Shown: piece by piece, positions 42,733 to 52,171 of the stretch
Layout: each line of letters starts with the position of its first letter
Numbering within the stretch: the first letter of the stretch is position 1
Assembly: GCA_902798685.1 (NCBI GenBank)
Contig: CADBXO010000001.1
Span: 62,001 to 126,000 of the forward strand
From: an uncultured Bacteroidales bacterium
Lineage (GTDB): Bacteria > Bacteroidota > Bacteroidia > Bacteroidales > Bacteroidaceae
Length of the DNA stretch: 64,000 nucleotides
Reading direction: 5' to 3'
Translations under genes and position numbers: made by a program
Notes under the pieces: model-generated
The model's input: the letters and a program-made list of their open reading frames with translations, nothing else
Database searches by the model: none
Told to the model about the DNA's origin: nothing

Positions 42733-45168
42733 TTAGAATGATATTGCGTAACTGATAGTGGGAAGGATGGGGAACAGGGTGAGCTGACGCAGTTTGCGAT
42801 CCTCTACTATCTGGTTCCCGTCATAATAGCTCTCAGAGTAAACGTATACAAGGAACGGGTTGCGACGGTTGTATGCGTTATAAACGCTCAGATTGAGTGT
42901 GCGGCTTACCCTCTCACTGAATTTGCGATGCCAGTTGAAACTCAGGTCCAGTCTGTGTGTGGGATTGAGACGGAAATTGTTTCGGTTGTCATAATAGCCG
43001 ATAGTGGTGGTGTAGGGGTACAACTCATCCTCATCATTGGCAAGGGGTGCCGAAGTATAGTACTGGGTATATATTGTACCGCAGTTTCCGGTCTCAAAGA
43101 GCCATGTTGCAGACATATCGAACTTCTCGCTGAACTTATAGTTGCAGGTTATATCCAGCTTGTGACGGCGGTCATACTTGGCGTCAAATACACGTCCGCC
43201 GTTCAGAACCATGCCGTGACGGTCAAACCTACGCTGTGACTTGTTCCAGGTGTAAGCTATCCATCCGTTAAGTCTGCCTACGGAACGCTGTGCCATGAAC
43301 TCGATACCGTAGCTCCAGCCTTCTCCCAGGGCAATCTTGTTCTGCCAGTCTGTATCACCGCTCAGGTAGGTCGAGCCCTCCTTGTACTCCAGCAGGTTGT
43401 TCATATGCTTGTAATAGCCCTCAAGGGTGAAATCGGCCAGTCCCTCAATGCTGTAGGCGGCTCCCAATGCCCACTGGTGAGAATGCTCCGGTTCGATCTT
43501 ATCGGTTACAGGTACCCAAAGGTCTGTGGGCAGGCTTATCACATTATTTGAGAGCAGGTGTACATACTGGGTCATGTAAGCATAGCCGGTCTTGATTGAA
43601 AGGTCATCGGTTATGAGGAAACGGGCGCTAAGTCTGGGCTCCAGAGAGTTGTAGTAGCGGCCGTTTACGCTGAATCCCGCATATCCGGCGCCCAAATTGA
43701 ATCTGATGATATCGGTCAGTTCAATGTCATCCTCGGCATAGACCTGGTACTCATGCGCAATGACATCCTTTGAACCGTATGACTGGTTGAAGTTGTCATT
43801 CTTGATGGAGTCGTTGTCCATGGTCTGTGTGCTGTTCATGCTCAGGCTCATGACATCGGGCGTAAACTTGTGGTGAGTGTAACTGCCGCCGAACCTGATC
43901 TCCTGCTTGGCCGATGGTGACCAGTGGAAATCAGTGCGGAAAGAGGCGTCATAGATACCTGATTTCATCTTGATTGCAGTGGTGGCATCGGTCCTGTTGA
44001 CCTTGTCTTTCTCATTGATGGTGATGCCCATCCTGTGGCGGTACTGGGTGTAGTTGGCGCTTACGTCCATAAAGAGCTTGGGGTTGACCACATGGTTCCA
44101 GCGAATGGCTGATACGGTGTTGCCCCAGCGCCAGTCAAGCTTGGTCTTGGATTTGTACTGGCCGCCTGAACTCTTGTAATTGAAGTAGATGTCATCATCG
44201 CCGCTGTACCAGCTTACATACAGACGGTCACGGTCGCTGAACTTGTGGTTCAGCTTCACGTTCAGGTCATAGAAGTAGTAACCCATGCTGTAGTCCTCAT
44301 CGTAGCCGGCAAAATCAAATTGCTTGTTCAACCATATGGCAGAGTTCAGCATGATGTCCGAGTAGGTACGGCGGGCTGATATGTTGAATGATGTCTTACC
44401 TTTTATAATAGGACCCTCCAGATTGATCTTTGATGATATGAGTCCGATGGAAGCGTTTCCGTGATACTTCTCCATGTCACCGTCCTTCATGCGGATATCT
44501 ACGACCGATGACAGGCGGCCGTAGTAGTGGGCGGGGAAACTGCCCTTGTAGAGGGTTACGTTCTTGATGGCATCGGGATTGAATACCGAGAACATACCGA
44601 ACATGTGGTTCACGTTATATACAGGCACACCGTCCAGAAGCAGAAGGTTCTCATCAGGATTACCGCCGCGTACATAGAGACCTGCGGTTGCCTCGGTACC
44701 GGCCTGTACGCCGGGCAACAGCTGAAGGGCCTTGAGAACATCGGTCTCACCGAACATGGCGGGAACGGCCTTGATCTGCTCGATGGGAATATCCACGGCA
44801 CTCATCTGTGAGCCGCGTACGCCCAGGATCTCACGGTTACCGTAGATGGTAACCTCGTTAAGTTCGTCAATTGTGGGAACTCCTACGTTAATTATGGTAT
44901 CGCGGCTCAGTGTGAACGGAACGACTACGGGCTTGTAGCCTACGTACCCTGTACGGATCTCTACGGGACCGTCGGGTAGGGTGATGGAGTAGAATCCGTA
45001 CTCATTGGTGGTTGTTCCGCGACCGCTCTTGAGGTCAAGGATTGTGGCACCGATCAGTGTCTCTTTGCTAGCCTTATCGGTGATGTAGCCACTGATTGTG
45101 TGCTTGTTTTGGGCTTGCAAACAAAGTACTGACATTAAAGCCAGTAGGAATGTTGTAGTTCTTTTCAT
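42733..45168 (-). CDS. TonB-dependent receptor with carboxypeptidase-like N-terminal domain
   Basis: An 811-residue outer-membrane receptor. A signal peptide (FLLALMSVLCLQAQ) is followed by a carboxypeptidase-regulatory-like beta-sandwich (HTISGYITDKASKETLIGA, about residues 22-105), a plug domain (MSAVDIPIEQIKAVPAMFGETDVLKALQ, then GLYVRGGNPDENLLLLDG) and a 22-strand barrel ending in an aromatic-rich C-terminus (PTISYAISF). It imports a ligand at the cost of TonB energy. The leader is very short: the T-run of the tRNA-operon terminator ends 12 nt before the ATG. Confidence 0.92.
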   Translation of the reverse strand: MKRTTTFLLALMSVLCLQAQNKHTISGYITDKASKETLIGATILDLKSGRGTTTNEYGFYSITLPDGPVEIRTGYVGYKPVVVPFTLSRDTIINVGVPTIDELNEVTIYGNREILGVRGSQMSAVDIPIEQIKAVPAMFGETDVLKALQLLPGVQAGTEATAGLYVRGGNPDENLLLLDGVPVYNVNHMFGMFSVFNPDAIKNVTLYKGSFPAHYYGRLSSVVDIRMKDGDMEKYHGNASIGLISSKINLEGPIIKGKTSFNISARRTYSDIMLNSAIWLNKQFDFAGYDEDYSMGYYFYDLNVKLNHKFSDRDRLYVSWYSGDDDIYFNYKSSGGQYKSKTKLDWRWGNTVSAIRWNHVVNPKLFMDVSANYTQYRHRMGITINEKDKVNRTDATTAIKMKSGIYDASFRTDFHWSPSAKQEIRFGGSYTHHKFTPDVMSLSMNSTQTMDNDSIKNDNFNQSYGSKDVIAHEYQVYAEDDIELTDIIRFNLGAGYAGFSVNGRYYNSLEPRLSARFLITDDLSIKTGYAYMTQYVHLLSNNVISLPTDLWVPVTDKIEPEHSHQWALGAAYSIEGLADFTLEGYYKHMNNLLEYKEGSTYLSGDTDWQNKIALGEGWSYGIEFMAQRSVGRLNGWIAYTWNKSQRRFDRHGMVLNGGRVFDAKYDRRHKLDITCNYKFSEKFDMSATWLFETGNCGTIYTQYYTSAPLANDEDELYPYTTTIGYYDNRNNFRLNPTHRLDLSFNWHRKFSERVSRTLNLSVYNAYNRRNPFLVYVYSESYYDGNQIVEDRKLRQLTLFPILPTISYAISF

Positions 45169-45180
45169 TCGATATTCAAC

Positions 45181-45217
45181 AAAAAAAGCAACCTGTTCTT
45201 AGAAAGACAAGCTGCTT
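45181..45217 (-). terminator. Terminator of the tRNA operon
   Basis: On the - strand AGCAGCTTGTCTTT pairs, with two or three imperfect positions, with the inverted AACAGGTTGCT, followed by seven T (45187-45181). It ends just before the receptor gene. Confidence 0.6.
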
Positions 45218-45234
45218 AGTAATTCATAATTTGG

Positions 45235-45307
<73 letters not shown>

Positions 45308-45403
45308 ATTTACTTCGTAAATACGCGATTGACTTTCGCGCCTCGGCAAAGATAAGTAAACTTCTCTTTGCTCTCGGCTTGTCGTCAATTGCCGCAAAAA
45401 TTG

Positions 45404-45487
45404 TGAAGAGAATGAGACTCGAACTCACACGACATAACTGTCACTACCCCCTCAAAGTAGCGCGTCTACCAATTCCGCCATCTCTCC
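45404..45487 (-). tRNA. tRNA-Leu (GAG)
   Basis: Class II tRNA of 84 nt on the - strand. Acceptor GGAGAGA pairs with TCTCTTC; anticodon stem CTACT/GGTAG with loop TTGAGGG gives anticodon GAG; a long variable arm follows; T loop TTCGAGT. CCA not encoded. Confidence 0.93.
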
Positions 45488-45494
45488 AGAGAAG

Positions 45495-45576
45495 TGCCCA
45501 GAACAGGACTCGAACCTGCACACCTCGCGGCACACGCACCTGAAACGTGCGCGTCTACCAATTCCGCCACCTGGGC
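45495..45576 (-). tRNA. tRNA-Leu (CAG)
   Basis: Class II tRNA of 82 nt on the - strand. Acceptor GCCCAGG pairs with TCTGGGC; anticodon stem CACGT/GCGTG with loop TTCAGGT gives anticodon CAG; long variable arm; T loop TTCGAGT. CCA not encoded. Only 7 bp separate it from tRNA-Leu(GAG). Confidence 0.93.
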
Positions 45577-45606
45577 ATTTCTAAATAAATCAAAGATCTA
45601 CTTTTG

Positions 45607-45679
<73 letters not shown>

Positions 45680-45699
45680 ATTTCCTTCGAAAAGCGGTG

Positions 45700-45731
45700 C
45701 AAAGGTAAGAGTTTTGGGTTTATCTGCCAAA
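45700..45731 (-). promoter_or_regulatory. Promoter of the tRNA operon
   Basis: Read on the - strand: TTTG (45731-45728), 20-nt spacer, TACCTTTG (45707-45700). Both boxes and the spacer fit the Bacteroidetes consensus exactly. Confidence 0.7.
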
Positions 45732-45768
45732 AGCAAATGCAACTTTTTTATCCGCTATTTGCACTTTT

Positions 45769-47073
45769 TTATTTTGCCATCAAGGCGTCAATATGCTTTT
45801 GCGCCGTACCACACACCTCTTGGGCGTTCATAGTAAGGCATTTGCGGTTTTCTACCACGATATTGCCGTTCACTATGACAGTATCCACATCTGATGCGTG
45901 AGCGCTGTAAACAAGCTCTGAAATGAGGTTGGTATGCGGATAAAGATGCGCTTTTTCAATATCAACGAGCAGTATATCGGCCAAAGCGCCGTCTGCCAGA
46001 ACACCCAGTTCGCCTTCGCGTCCGATGGCCTTGGCACCGTTGACAGTAGCCATCTGCAGGGCAGTGTATGCCGGTATTGCGCAGGGATCAAGAGTGCTTA
46101 CCTTCTGCAGGAGTGAAGCTGTGCGCATCTCTTCCCACATGTCAAGGTCATTGTTTGATGAAGCACCGTCAGTACCTAATGATACATTTATGCCGGCATC
46201 AAGCATCTTCTTTACAGGAGCAATGCCCGATGCAAGTTTCATATTGCTCTGGGGATTGTGGGCAACTGATACTCCGTTTTTTGCCAGGATCTCAATATCG
46301 TGGTCAGACATCACTACGCAGTGTGCTGCAAGAGTTTTGGTGGTAAACAGACCCGCTTTCTCAAAATACTCGGTAGGACTCATTCCGTACTGAGCCATGC
46401 TGTTATTCTGCTCAGTCTGAGTCTCGGCCAGATGAACGTGGCTTCCTACACCAAGTTCCTTGGACAGGCTTATGGAGCGCTGCAGGTGTTCGCCCGAAAG
46501 GGTATAGATGGCGTGCGGGCCCATCCACATTGAAACCAGACGGCTTGATGAGAACCTTTTCTGAACCTGCTTCCAGTCATTCTCAAAATGATCCATTCTG
46601 AAATCCATGGGGCAAGGGCTTACCAGTGCGCGTATGCCTGCAGTTTCAGCGGCCTCAGCCACGGCCTCCTCATACGGGTACATATCTACAAAGGTGGTGG
46701 TACCTCCCATGAGCATCTCCAGAATGCCCAGTCTGGCACCGTCAAAAACCTCCTGATAACCCATCTTTCCTTCAATGGGCCAGATGTGCTGCTCAAGCCA
46801 TTCCATCAGAGGAACATCATCAGATATACCTCGCAGGAGCGCCATTGCAACATGAGTGTGGGTATTTATCAGTCCGGGCATAACAATCTTACCGGTGGCG
46901 TCAATCTGTCTTGCATCGGGATGGCTGGCGACGAAATTCAAAGCGTCTTTACGGTCAGAACTGACAAAAGAGATCTTCTCTCCTTCAATTCCGACGTATC
47001 CCTTGAAATACAGATTATCGCCCTCAGAGGTCGTCATGGGCAGTATTTTGCCGTCATTAATGAGAATGTTCAT
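45769..47073 (-). CDS. mtaD: Amidohydrolase, MtaD-type (MTA/SAH deaminase)
   Basis: A 434-residue amidohydrolase-superfamily enzyme. GLINTHTHVAMALLRG holds the HxH metal pair, HLAETQTEQ and AAHCVVMSDHDIEILA the next ligands, and SLGTDGASSNNDLDMWEE the final aspartate with the SSNNDLDM signature of the TrzA/MtaD/SsnA group. It likely deaminates S-adenosylhomocysteine, methylthioadenosine or a related nucleoside; exact substrate cannot be fixed by sequence. I chose the ATG at 47073 (MNILINDGKIL) over one eight codons upstream. Confidence 0.85.
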   Translation of the reverse strand: MNILINDGKILPMTTSEGDNLYFKGYVGIEGEKISFVSSDRKDALNFVASHPDARQIDATGKIVMPGLINTHTHVAMALLRGISDDVPLMEWLEQHIWPIEGKMGYQEVFDGARLGILEMLMGGTTTFVDMYPYEEAVAEAAETAGIRALVSPCPMDFRMDHFENDWKQVQKRFSSSRLVSMWMGPHAIYTLSGEHLQRSISLSKELGVGSHVHLAETQTEQNNSMAQYGMSPTEYFEKAGLFTTKTLAAHCVVMSDHDIEILAKNGVSVAHNPQSNMKLASGIAPVKKMLDAGINVSLGTDGASSNNDLDMWEEMRTASLLQKVSTLDPCAIPAYTALQMATVNGAKAIGREGELGVLADGALADILLVDIEKAHLYPHTNLISELVYSAHASDVDTVIVNGNIVVENRKCLTMNAQEVCGTAQKHIDALMAK

Positions 47074-47252
47074 AGCAGTTTTCAATTGTTTGTGCAAATT
47101 TAGTAAATAGCTTTCAAGAGCCCCATTTTTTGTTTAAAAACGTTCAAAAGGCCATTTTTACATTTTTAAACACTTGTCTAAAGTCATGAATAATTTTAGT
47201 CAGAATATGCAAGTCCACCTATTTTCCAACATTGCCGGATGAAAAAGTATTT

Positions 47253-47260
47253 TATCTTTG
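47253..47260 (+). promoter_or_regulatory. -7 element of the fimbrillin-like gene
   Basis: TATCTTTG matches TAnnTTTG, 24 bp before the ATG at 47285; a weak ATTG lies about 17-18 nt upstream. Confidence 0.5.
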
Positions 47261-47284
47261 GTACGGAAATCAAACCCAAGCCAA

Positions 47285-48397
47285 ATGAAACTTACCGCAA
47301 TAAAATGGACTATTATCGCAACAGCGGCAATGCTGTTATCCTCATGTGCTAAAGAGGATAGCGTCATTGTTGTATCATATGATCAGCAGACCAAGACCAT
47401 ATTTAATATATCTGTTGCCAGCAATACCAAGAGCAAGTCTCTGCCCATGAATACAAAGTCAAATGTGGCAGATGATGTAATCGGCACCAAGATTGTGTAT
47501 GATTACAGTGCTCAGACTAATTATGCCTACCTGGATTCCAAGATCGCTTTCGGTCTGGTAGGTGTTGACAATGAGAAAAAGGATTTTATTGTTGACAATT
47601 GTCCGGTTTATGAGACTGAAGGAGTCAGAACCGCTAATCTGATTACATCCAGTCTTTCAAGCGGCTCAATGAAGGTGAGCGCTTATTATCCCCATGTCAG
47701 TAGCGTGAGTTATCACAAAGATGGCTCATACGCCATATCTTTCACACCCAATGATATTAAGAAGGGCCCGTTGGCCTCAAATGCTGTTGACATGAGATGT
47801 GATCAGAGTTTCGAGATGGTCAATCTTCAGTTCCATCACATCTCAAACAGTATTGGTTTTAAAGTTTGCGACATTTCCAGTGATGAGCAGCTAAAGGGAC
47901 TTATGCATGTCCGTAAGGTGGTGCTCCACGGAATGCCTACAGAAGGTTTGTTTGTAGTTGACGGCCAGGACAGCCGTTGGGTTCCGAATGCCAAGCATCA
48001 GGACATCGTATTCTATGAGGGTTGTGAACCCGTTAAATGCGGTGCAGAGAATGCTGACTTTATTGCAACAGACAAACTCTCCTCTGATAGGAAGGATTGC
48101 AACCACCTTTACGTAATTCCTGAGGAGCTGAAGGACGGAAAGCATTATGTTGAGGTGATCTTTGACGTTGATCCGTTTGAATATGACGGAACATGGTATC
48201 GTGGTGCAAAGGGACAGTCCCAGATTATTCAGTTGTCCGGTGTTCTTCCGGAAGACAATATGGAACTGGGACTCCAATACACCTTTGTACTTGGCTTGAA
48301 CATTTACACTGTCTACAGACCTATAGAATTTACCGCATCGGTTGATGATTGGGAGGTTAAGTTCAATGGCCGTGTACTGGATTATGACAATGAATGA
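47285..48397 (+). CDS. Fimbrillin-family-like lipoprotein
   Basis: A 370-residue protein with lipobox (MLLSSCAKE, cysteine at about residue 22). The body is beta-rich, with FQ-type pattern AVDMRCDQSFEMVNLQFHHISNSIGFKV and a C-terminal VDDWEVKFNGRV, which is typical of fimbrillin-like proteins (Mfa/FimA relatives) of Bacteroidales. May be a surface adhesin or a pilus-associated subunit; no anchor or chaperone genes are adjacent. The 11-mer GGGACAGTCCC, also in the helicase repeat, occurs at 48211-48221. Start chosen at 47285 because the longer frame begins inside the promoter. Confidence 0.72.
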   Translation: MKLTAIKWTIIATAAMLLSSCAKEDSVIVVSYDQQTKTIFNISVASNTKSKSLPMNTKSNVADDVIGTKIVYDYSAQTNYAYLDSKIAFGLVGVDNEKKDFIVDNCPVYETEGVRTANLITSSLSSGSMKVSAYYPHVSSVSYHKDGSYAISFTPNDIKKGPLASNAVDMRCDQSFEMVNLQFHHISNSIGFKVCDISSDEQLKGLMHVRKVVLHGMPTEGLFVVDGQDSRWVPNAKHQDIVFYEGCEPVKCGAENADFIATDKLSSDRKDCNHLYVIPEELKDGKHYVEVIFDVDPFEYDGTWYRGAKGQSQIIQLSGVLPEDNMELGLQYTFVLGLNIYTVYRPIEFTASVDDWEVKFNGRVLDYDNE

Positions 48398-48458
48398 TAA
48401 ACAATAGTGCGAGACTGATAATAGATTGAAGGACTGAAAAGAAAAGGAGGAAACTAAT

Positions 48459-48899
48459 ATGAGAAAAATTTGGAGTTATGTACAGGGACTCAGGTTCATG
48501 TACTGGAAGAGGAGGATAGAAGGAAACTGGTATTTCTCAGATGTGGTATATTATCGTGATGCCAAGAGAATCCAGAAGAACACTACTGTCAACAAGCGTA
48601 AGTGGAATTTGGTCATCAGTCCCAACTCTTACGTGATGTACGGTGATGCTCCGTTGACTGTAGCCAATATGGTTACAATGGAGGGACATTATTCACTGAG
48701 ACCTGACGGCAGCCTGACATTCTGTGAGGAACGTGATGGAGGGGAAACCCTCATCAAAAAGGCTCGTATCTGCAAGTTGAGTGACAAGGAACTCGTTTAC
48801 AGCTTTGACCGTGACCAGTTTGAGAATCTCAACTACATGAATGAGCAGAAACAGACAGAAAAGGCAGATAAAGTCTACTACTCTTTCTTCAGACTATAA
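48459..48899 (+). CDS. Unknown small protein, lipocalin-like in outline
   Basis: A 146-residue protein without signal peptide or membrane helix. IEGNWYFSDVVYY, RKWNLVISPNSYVMYGD, MEGHYSLRPDGSLTFCEE and KELVYSFDRDQF read as repeated beta-hairpins, as in bacterial lipocalin-like domains (the W in GNW fits the first conserved strand). That is a resemblance, not an identification. It follows the fimbrillin-like gene by 61 bp with AGGAGG upstream of the start, and ends at a strong terminator. Confidence 0.7.
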   Translation: MRKIWSYVQGLRFMYWKRRIEGNWYFSDVVYYRDAKRIQKNTTVNKRKWNLVISPNSYVMYGDAPLTVANMVTMEGHYSLRPDGSLTFCEERDGGETLIKKARICKLSDKELVYSFDRDQFENLNYMNEQKQTEKADKVYYSFFRL

Positions 48900-48943
48900 A
48901 TAATTAGGTTGATGGATCCAATTGGGATTCTGTTTTAGCTAAG

Positions 48944-48981
48944 AAAGAAAAACGCGCCCCGACTGGGGCGCGTTCTGTTTT
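48944..48981. terminator. Bidirectional terminator
   Basis: AACGCGCCCC, loop GACT, GGGGCGCGTT, flanked by A-rich and T-rich tracts. It serves the gene ending at 48899 (+) and the hydrolase gene ending at 49001 (-). Confidence 0.85.
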
Positions 48982-49000
48982 TGATAGGGTGTGAATGAAC

Positions 49001-50074
49001 TTACTTGATGTTCTTGCGCTCAATCATCCAACCGGCCATCTTGCTGACACCGGGCTCATTGCCGGTGAACATTGTGCCGGCCTCCTTGTCATTCTTGAGC
49101 CACCATTTGAGCCATGCGCCTGCAACCTTTGCGTAGTCACCGCCGTTGGGCTGCATGTAAGTACCGCCGTGGCCGATGCCGTCAAGGCTTACGAGGCATG
49201 CGGGCATTGAACCTGCCATACGCTTGAAGTCATCATTACCGTTCTCCCATGCGATATCGGTTGAACCGCCCAGGATCCAGATAACTGATTTCTGCTTCAT
49301 CTTGGCAAGGCTGGCCTTGTCCTCACTCTCATCGGTGCCGAAGAAACCGCTGTTCATGACCAGGATGGTCTTGATACGTGCCTCATCTGACATGTGGAGA
49401 GCCTGCAGACCGCCGCATGACATACCTGCTGCTGCAATATTCTCTACATCAAGCTTGCCGTAGTAGGGGCTGTTCTTGTCGGAGTTCTGAGCGATAGCCC
49501 ATTCAAGAGCCTGCTTCAGGCCTTCGGGGTCACCCATGGACATTCCGCCGCCCATACCGCCGGGCATTCCACCGCCCATACGGGGCATACCGCCGCCTTG
49601 AGGACCACCCTGACCGGGAGCACCCTGGGGACGCTGGCCGCCCATGCCGCCCATAGGAGGCATTCCACCACCAGGCATACCGCCACCGGGGAATCCGCCG
49701 CCCTGACCCATACGGGGTACATCACCGGTCTGACCGGGACGCGGAGCCTCCTGCTGCTGATAGTTGCTGGGGCCGATAGCTACGATAAGGAATCCCTGTG
49801 AAGCAACTTCGTTAAGGAAATTGACATGGCCGCTGGGTGAGTTTGCGCAACCTCCGTTACCCCATACTACAATGGGAAGCGGGTTTTTCTTGTCAAACTT
49901 GCTCAGATCCTGCGGACGGAAAATGGTGTGGGTTGTAAGAGTGGCCTCTTCCATCATGATGGCTTTGTAGGGGCCTGAACCTCCGTCTTCAACGATTCTT
50001 GAATTCTGTGCCTGCATAGGTATTGCAACCAAAGCCATTACGGCAGCTGCTGCAAAAAACAAATCCTTTTTCAT
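49001..50074 (-). CDS. Secreted alpha/beta hydrolase with Gly/Pro/Met-rich insert
   Basis: A 357-residue protein with a signal peptide (FFAAAAVMALVAIPMQAQ). The hydrolase core is split: PIVVWGNGGCANSPSGHVNFL (oxyanion loop) comes before, and AAAGMSCGGLQALHM (nucleophile), then IWILGGSTDIAW and DGIGHGGTYM after a low-complexity insert at about residues 108-182 (49529-49753), made of GGGMPGG-like units. Such an insert at the lid position may shape substrate access or bind a surface. Similar tracts are in the secreted esterase at 34135. Confidence 0.82.
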   Translation of the reverse strand: MKKDLFFAAAAVMALVAIPMQAQNSRIVEDGGSGPYKAIMMEEATLTTHTIFRPQDLSKFDKKNPLPIVVWGNGGCANSPSGHVNFLNEVASQGFLIVAIGPSNYQQQEAPRPGQTGDVPRMGQGGGFPGGGMPGGGMPPMGGMGGQRPQGAPGQGGPQGGGMPRMGGGMPGGMGGGMSMGDPEGLKQALEWAIAQNSDKNSPYYGKLDVENIAAAGMSCGGLQALHMSDEARIKTILVMNSGFFGTDESEDKASLAKMKQKSVIWILGGSTDIAWENGNDDFKRMAGSMPACLVSLDGIGHGGTYMQPNGGDYAKVAGAWLKWWLKNDKEAGTMFTGNEPGVSKMAGWMIERKNIK

Positions 50075-50109
50075 ATAATTGATAGTTAGTAAATGTGGTT
50101 TTTGTGGAC

Positions 50110-50117
50110 CAAATGTA
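50110..50117 (-). promoter_or_regulatory. -7 element of the secreted hydrolase gene
   Basis: Read on the - strand: TACATTTG, an exact match, 35 bp before the ATG. No TTTG at the expected -33 distance. Confidence 0.4.
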
Positions 50118-50176
50118 ACTCATTTTTTTAATATAATATCTATATTCGCGAATTGTTTGACCAACTACAAATACTA

Positions 50177-52171
50177 ATGGAAGAGGATAAAAAACCGGTT
50201 GAACTGCCGGAAAACGCGTATCGCGAACTAAAACAAGGAGAGTCTTACGAACCGATAATGAAACCCGACAAGGTCTATCCCGAGGCCAATCTCTGGTCAG
50301 TGGGATGGGGTCTTCTGATGGCTGTACTATTCTCTGCAGCAGCTGCTTATCTTGGTCTTAAGGTGGGTCAGGTGTTCGAGGCTGCAATACCAATTGCAAT
50401 CATTGCCGTAGGTGTGTCATCAGTCGCCAAGCGCAAGGGCGCACTCGGAGAGAACGTCATCATACAGTCCATCGGTGCATGCTCGGGTGTGATTGTAGCA
50501 GGTGCAATCTTTACTCTTCCTGCTCTTTACATACTTCAGGCCAAGTATCCTGACATGACCGTGAACTTTATGCAGGTATTCATCAGCTCACTGCTGGGCG
50601 GTGTTCTGGGAATCCTGTTCCTGATACCTTTCCGCAAGTACTTTGTAAAGGATATGCACGGAAAGTATCCTTTCCCCGAGGCTACTGCAACCACACAGGT
50701 GCTTATCTCAGGTGAGAAGGGTGCCGGACAGGCCAAGCCTCTGGTGGTATCTGGTATCATAGGCGGTATCTATGATTTCATAGTTTCTACATTCGGACTT
50801 TGGACCGAGAACTTCACCACAAGGGTTTGTGCGTGGGGATCGGCCCTGGCAACAAAGGCAAAGCTGGTGTTCAGCATCAATACAGGTGCGGCAGTGCTTG
50901 GTCTGGGTTACATTGTAGGTCTTAAGTACGCATGCATAATAGCCGCAGGATCAGCAGTGGTATGGTTCATTATCGTTCCCATACTGCCTATGCTTGGTGA
51001 TGCTTTCCTGCAGTCACTCAATCCTGCCGTTACTGATGCAGTTGCAGGCATGGAGCCTGAGCAGATATTCTCAAGCTATGCACGCCACATCGGCATTGGC
51101 GGTATTGCAATGGCCGGTATTCTGGGTATTATCAAGTCATGGCCCGTTATCAAGGGTGCAGTAAGCCTTGCAGGACGTGAACTCAAAGGCGGCAAGGGTG
51201 CTACCGATGTACAGGTTGAGCGCACTCAGCGTGACCTGCCCATGAAGATAGTTATAATAGGTATTATAGTAGCACTGGTTGCAGTGTTTGCATTCTTCTA
51301 TTTCGGTGTGATGGATTTCAACCTGATGCATGCCGTTGTAGGTATCCTGGTTGTGGGAATAATTGCTTTCCTGTTCACCACCGTCGCAGCCAATGCCATT
51401 GCCATTGTAGGTACCAACCCCGTATCAGGCATGACTCTGATGACTCTTATCCTTGCATCCGTAATAATGGTTGCAGTCGGTCTTAAGGGCACTGCCGGAA
51501 TCGTATCGGCCCTGATTATGGGAGGCGTGGTTTGTACTGCGCTTTCAATGGCCGGCGGTTTCATCACTGACCTCAAGATCGGTTACTGGCTGGGTTCTAC
51601 TCCTGCAGTTCAGCAGGGTTGGAAGTTCCTGGGTACTCTGGTATCGGCCCTGACTGTTGGCGGCGTGCTCATTATCCTAAACAAGACCTACGGTTTTGTA
51701 GGTGATAACGCTCTGGTTGCTCCTCAGGCCAACGCCATGGCTGCTGTGATTGACCCGCTCATGTCGGGCACAGGTGCTCCCTGGTGGCTCTACGCAACAG
51801 GTGCTGTGATTGCCCTGATACTGAACTTCTTCAAGATTCCGGCTCTGGCATTTGCTCTGGGTATGTTCATACCGTTCCAGCTCAATATTCCTTTGGTGGT
51901 AGGCGGATTCATCAACTGGTATGTAAGCAGCCGTTCAATCGATCCCGCGGTCAACACATCACGCGTAGAACACGGAACACTTCTGGCTTCCGGTTTCATT
52001 GCCGGTGGCGCACTGATGGGCGTTGTAAGCGCAGCCCTGAGATTTGCGGGACTGGATCTGTTTATGGCCGATTCATGGACCGGCTCTCACATGGCTGAGT
52101 GGCTGTCACTCATAATGTACTCAGTACTGATATGGTACTTTGTACGCAGCGTTATGAAACGTAAGAATTAA
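50177..52171 (+). CDS. OPT-family oligopeptide transporter
   Basis: A 664-residue polytopic protein (about 16 helices). EANLWSVGWGLLMAVLFSAAAAYLGLKVGQVFEAAIP, shown here in split form only for recognition, begins the OPT domain; KYPFPEATATTQVLISGEKG is the hallmark conserved loop of bacterial OPT proteins, and LMSGTGAPWWLYATGA occurs near the end. It imports small peptides or metal chelates with protons. The start is the ATG at 50177; the frame to 50153 uses a TTG inside the promoter region. It overlaps the exchanger gene by 4 bp, tail to tail. Confidence 0.9.
   Translation: MEEDKKPVELPENAYRELKQGESYEPIMKPDKVYPEANLWSVGWGLLMAVLFSAAAAYLGLKVGQVFEAAIPIAIIAVGVSSVAKRKGALGENVIIQSIGACSGVIVAGAIFTLPALYILQAKYPDMTVNFMQVFISSLLGGVLGILFLIPFRKYFVKDMHGKYPFPEATATTQVLISGEKGAGQAKPLVVSGIIGGIYDFIVSTFGLWTENFTTRVCAWGSALATKAKLVFSINTGAAVLGLGYIVGLKYACIIAAGSAVVWFIIVPILPMLGDAFLQSLNPAVTDAVAGMEPEQIFSSYARHIGIGGIAMAGILGIIKSWPVIKGAVSLAGRELKGGKGATDVQVERTQRDLPMKIVIIGIIVALVAVFAFFYFGVMDFNLMHAVVGILVVGIIAFLFTTVAANAIAIVGTNPVSGMTLMTLILASVIMVAVGLKGTAGIVSALIMGGVVCTALSMAGGFITDLKIGYWLGSTPAVQQGWKFLGTLVSALTVGGVLIILNKTYGFVGDNALVAPQANAMAAVIDPLMSGTGAPWWLYATGAVIALILNFFKIPALAFALGMFIPFQLNIPLVVGGFINWYVSSRSIDPAVNTSRVEHGTLLASGFIAGGALMGVVSAALRFAGLDLFMADSWTGSHMAEWLSLIMYSVLIWYFVRSVMKRKN

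Noticed and set aside
45346..45371. GCAAAGA/TCTTTGC hairpin between tRNA-Gly and tRNA-Leu
   Set aside because: Only 7 bp with no T-run on either strand; also contains a TATCTTTG box on the - strand, but without -33. Not enough to call a terminator or promoter.
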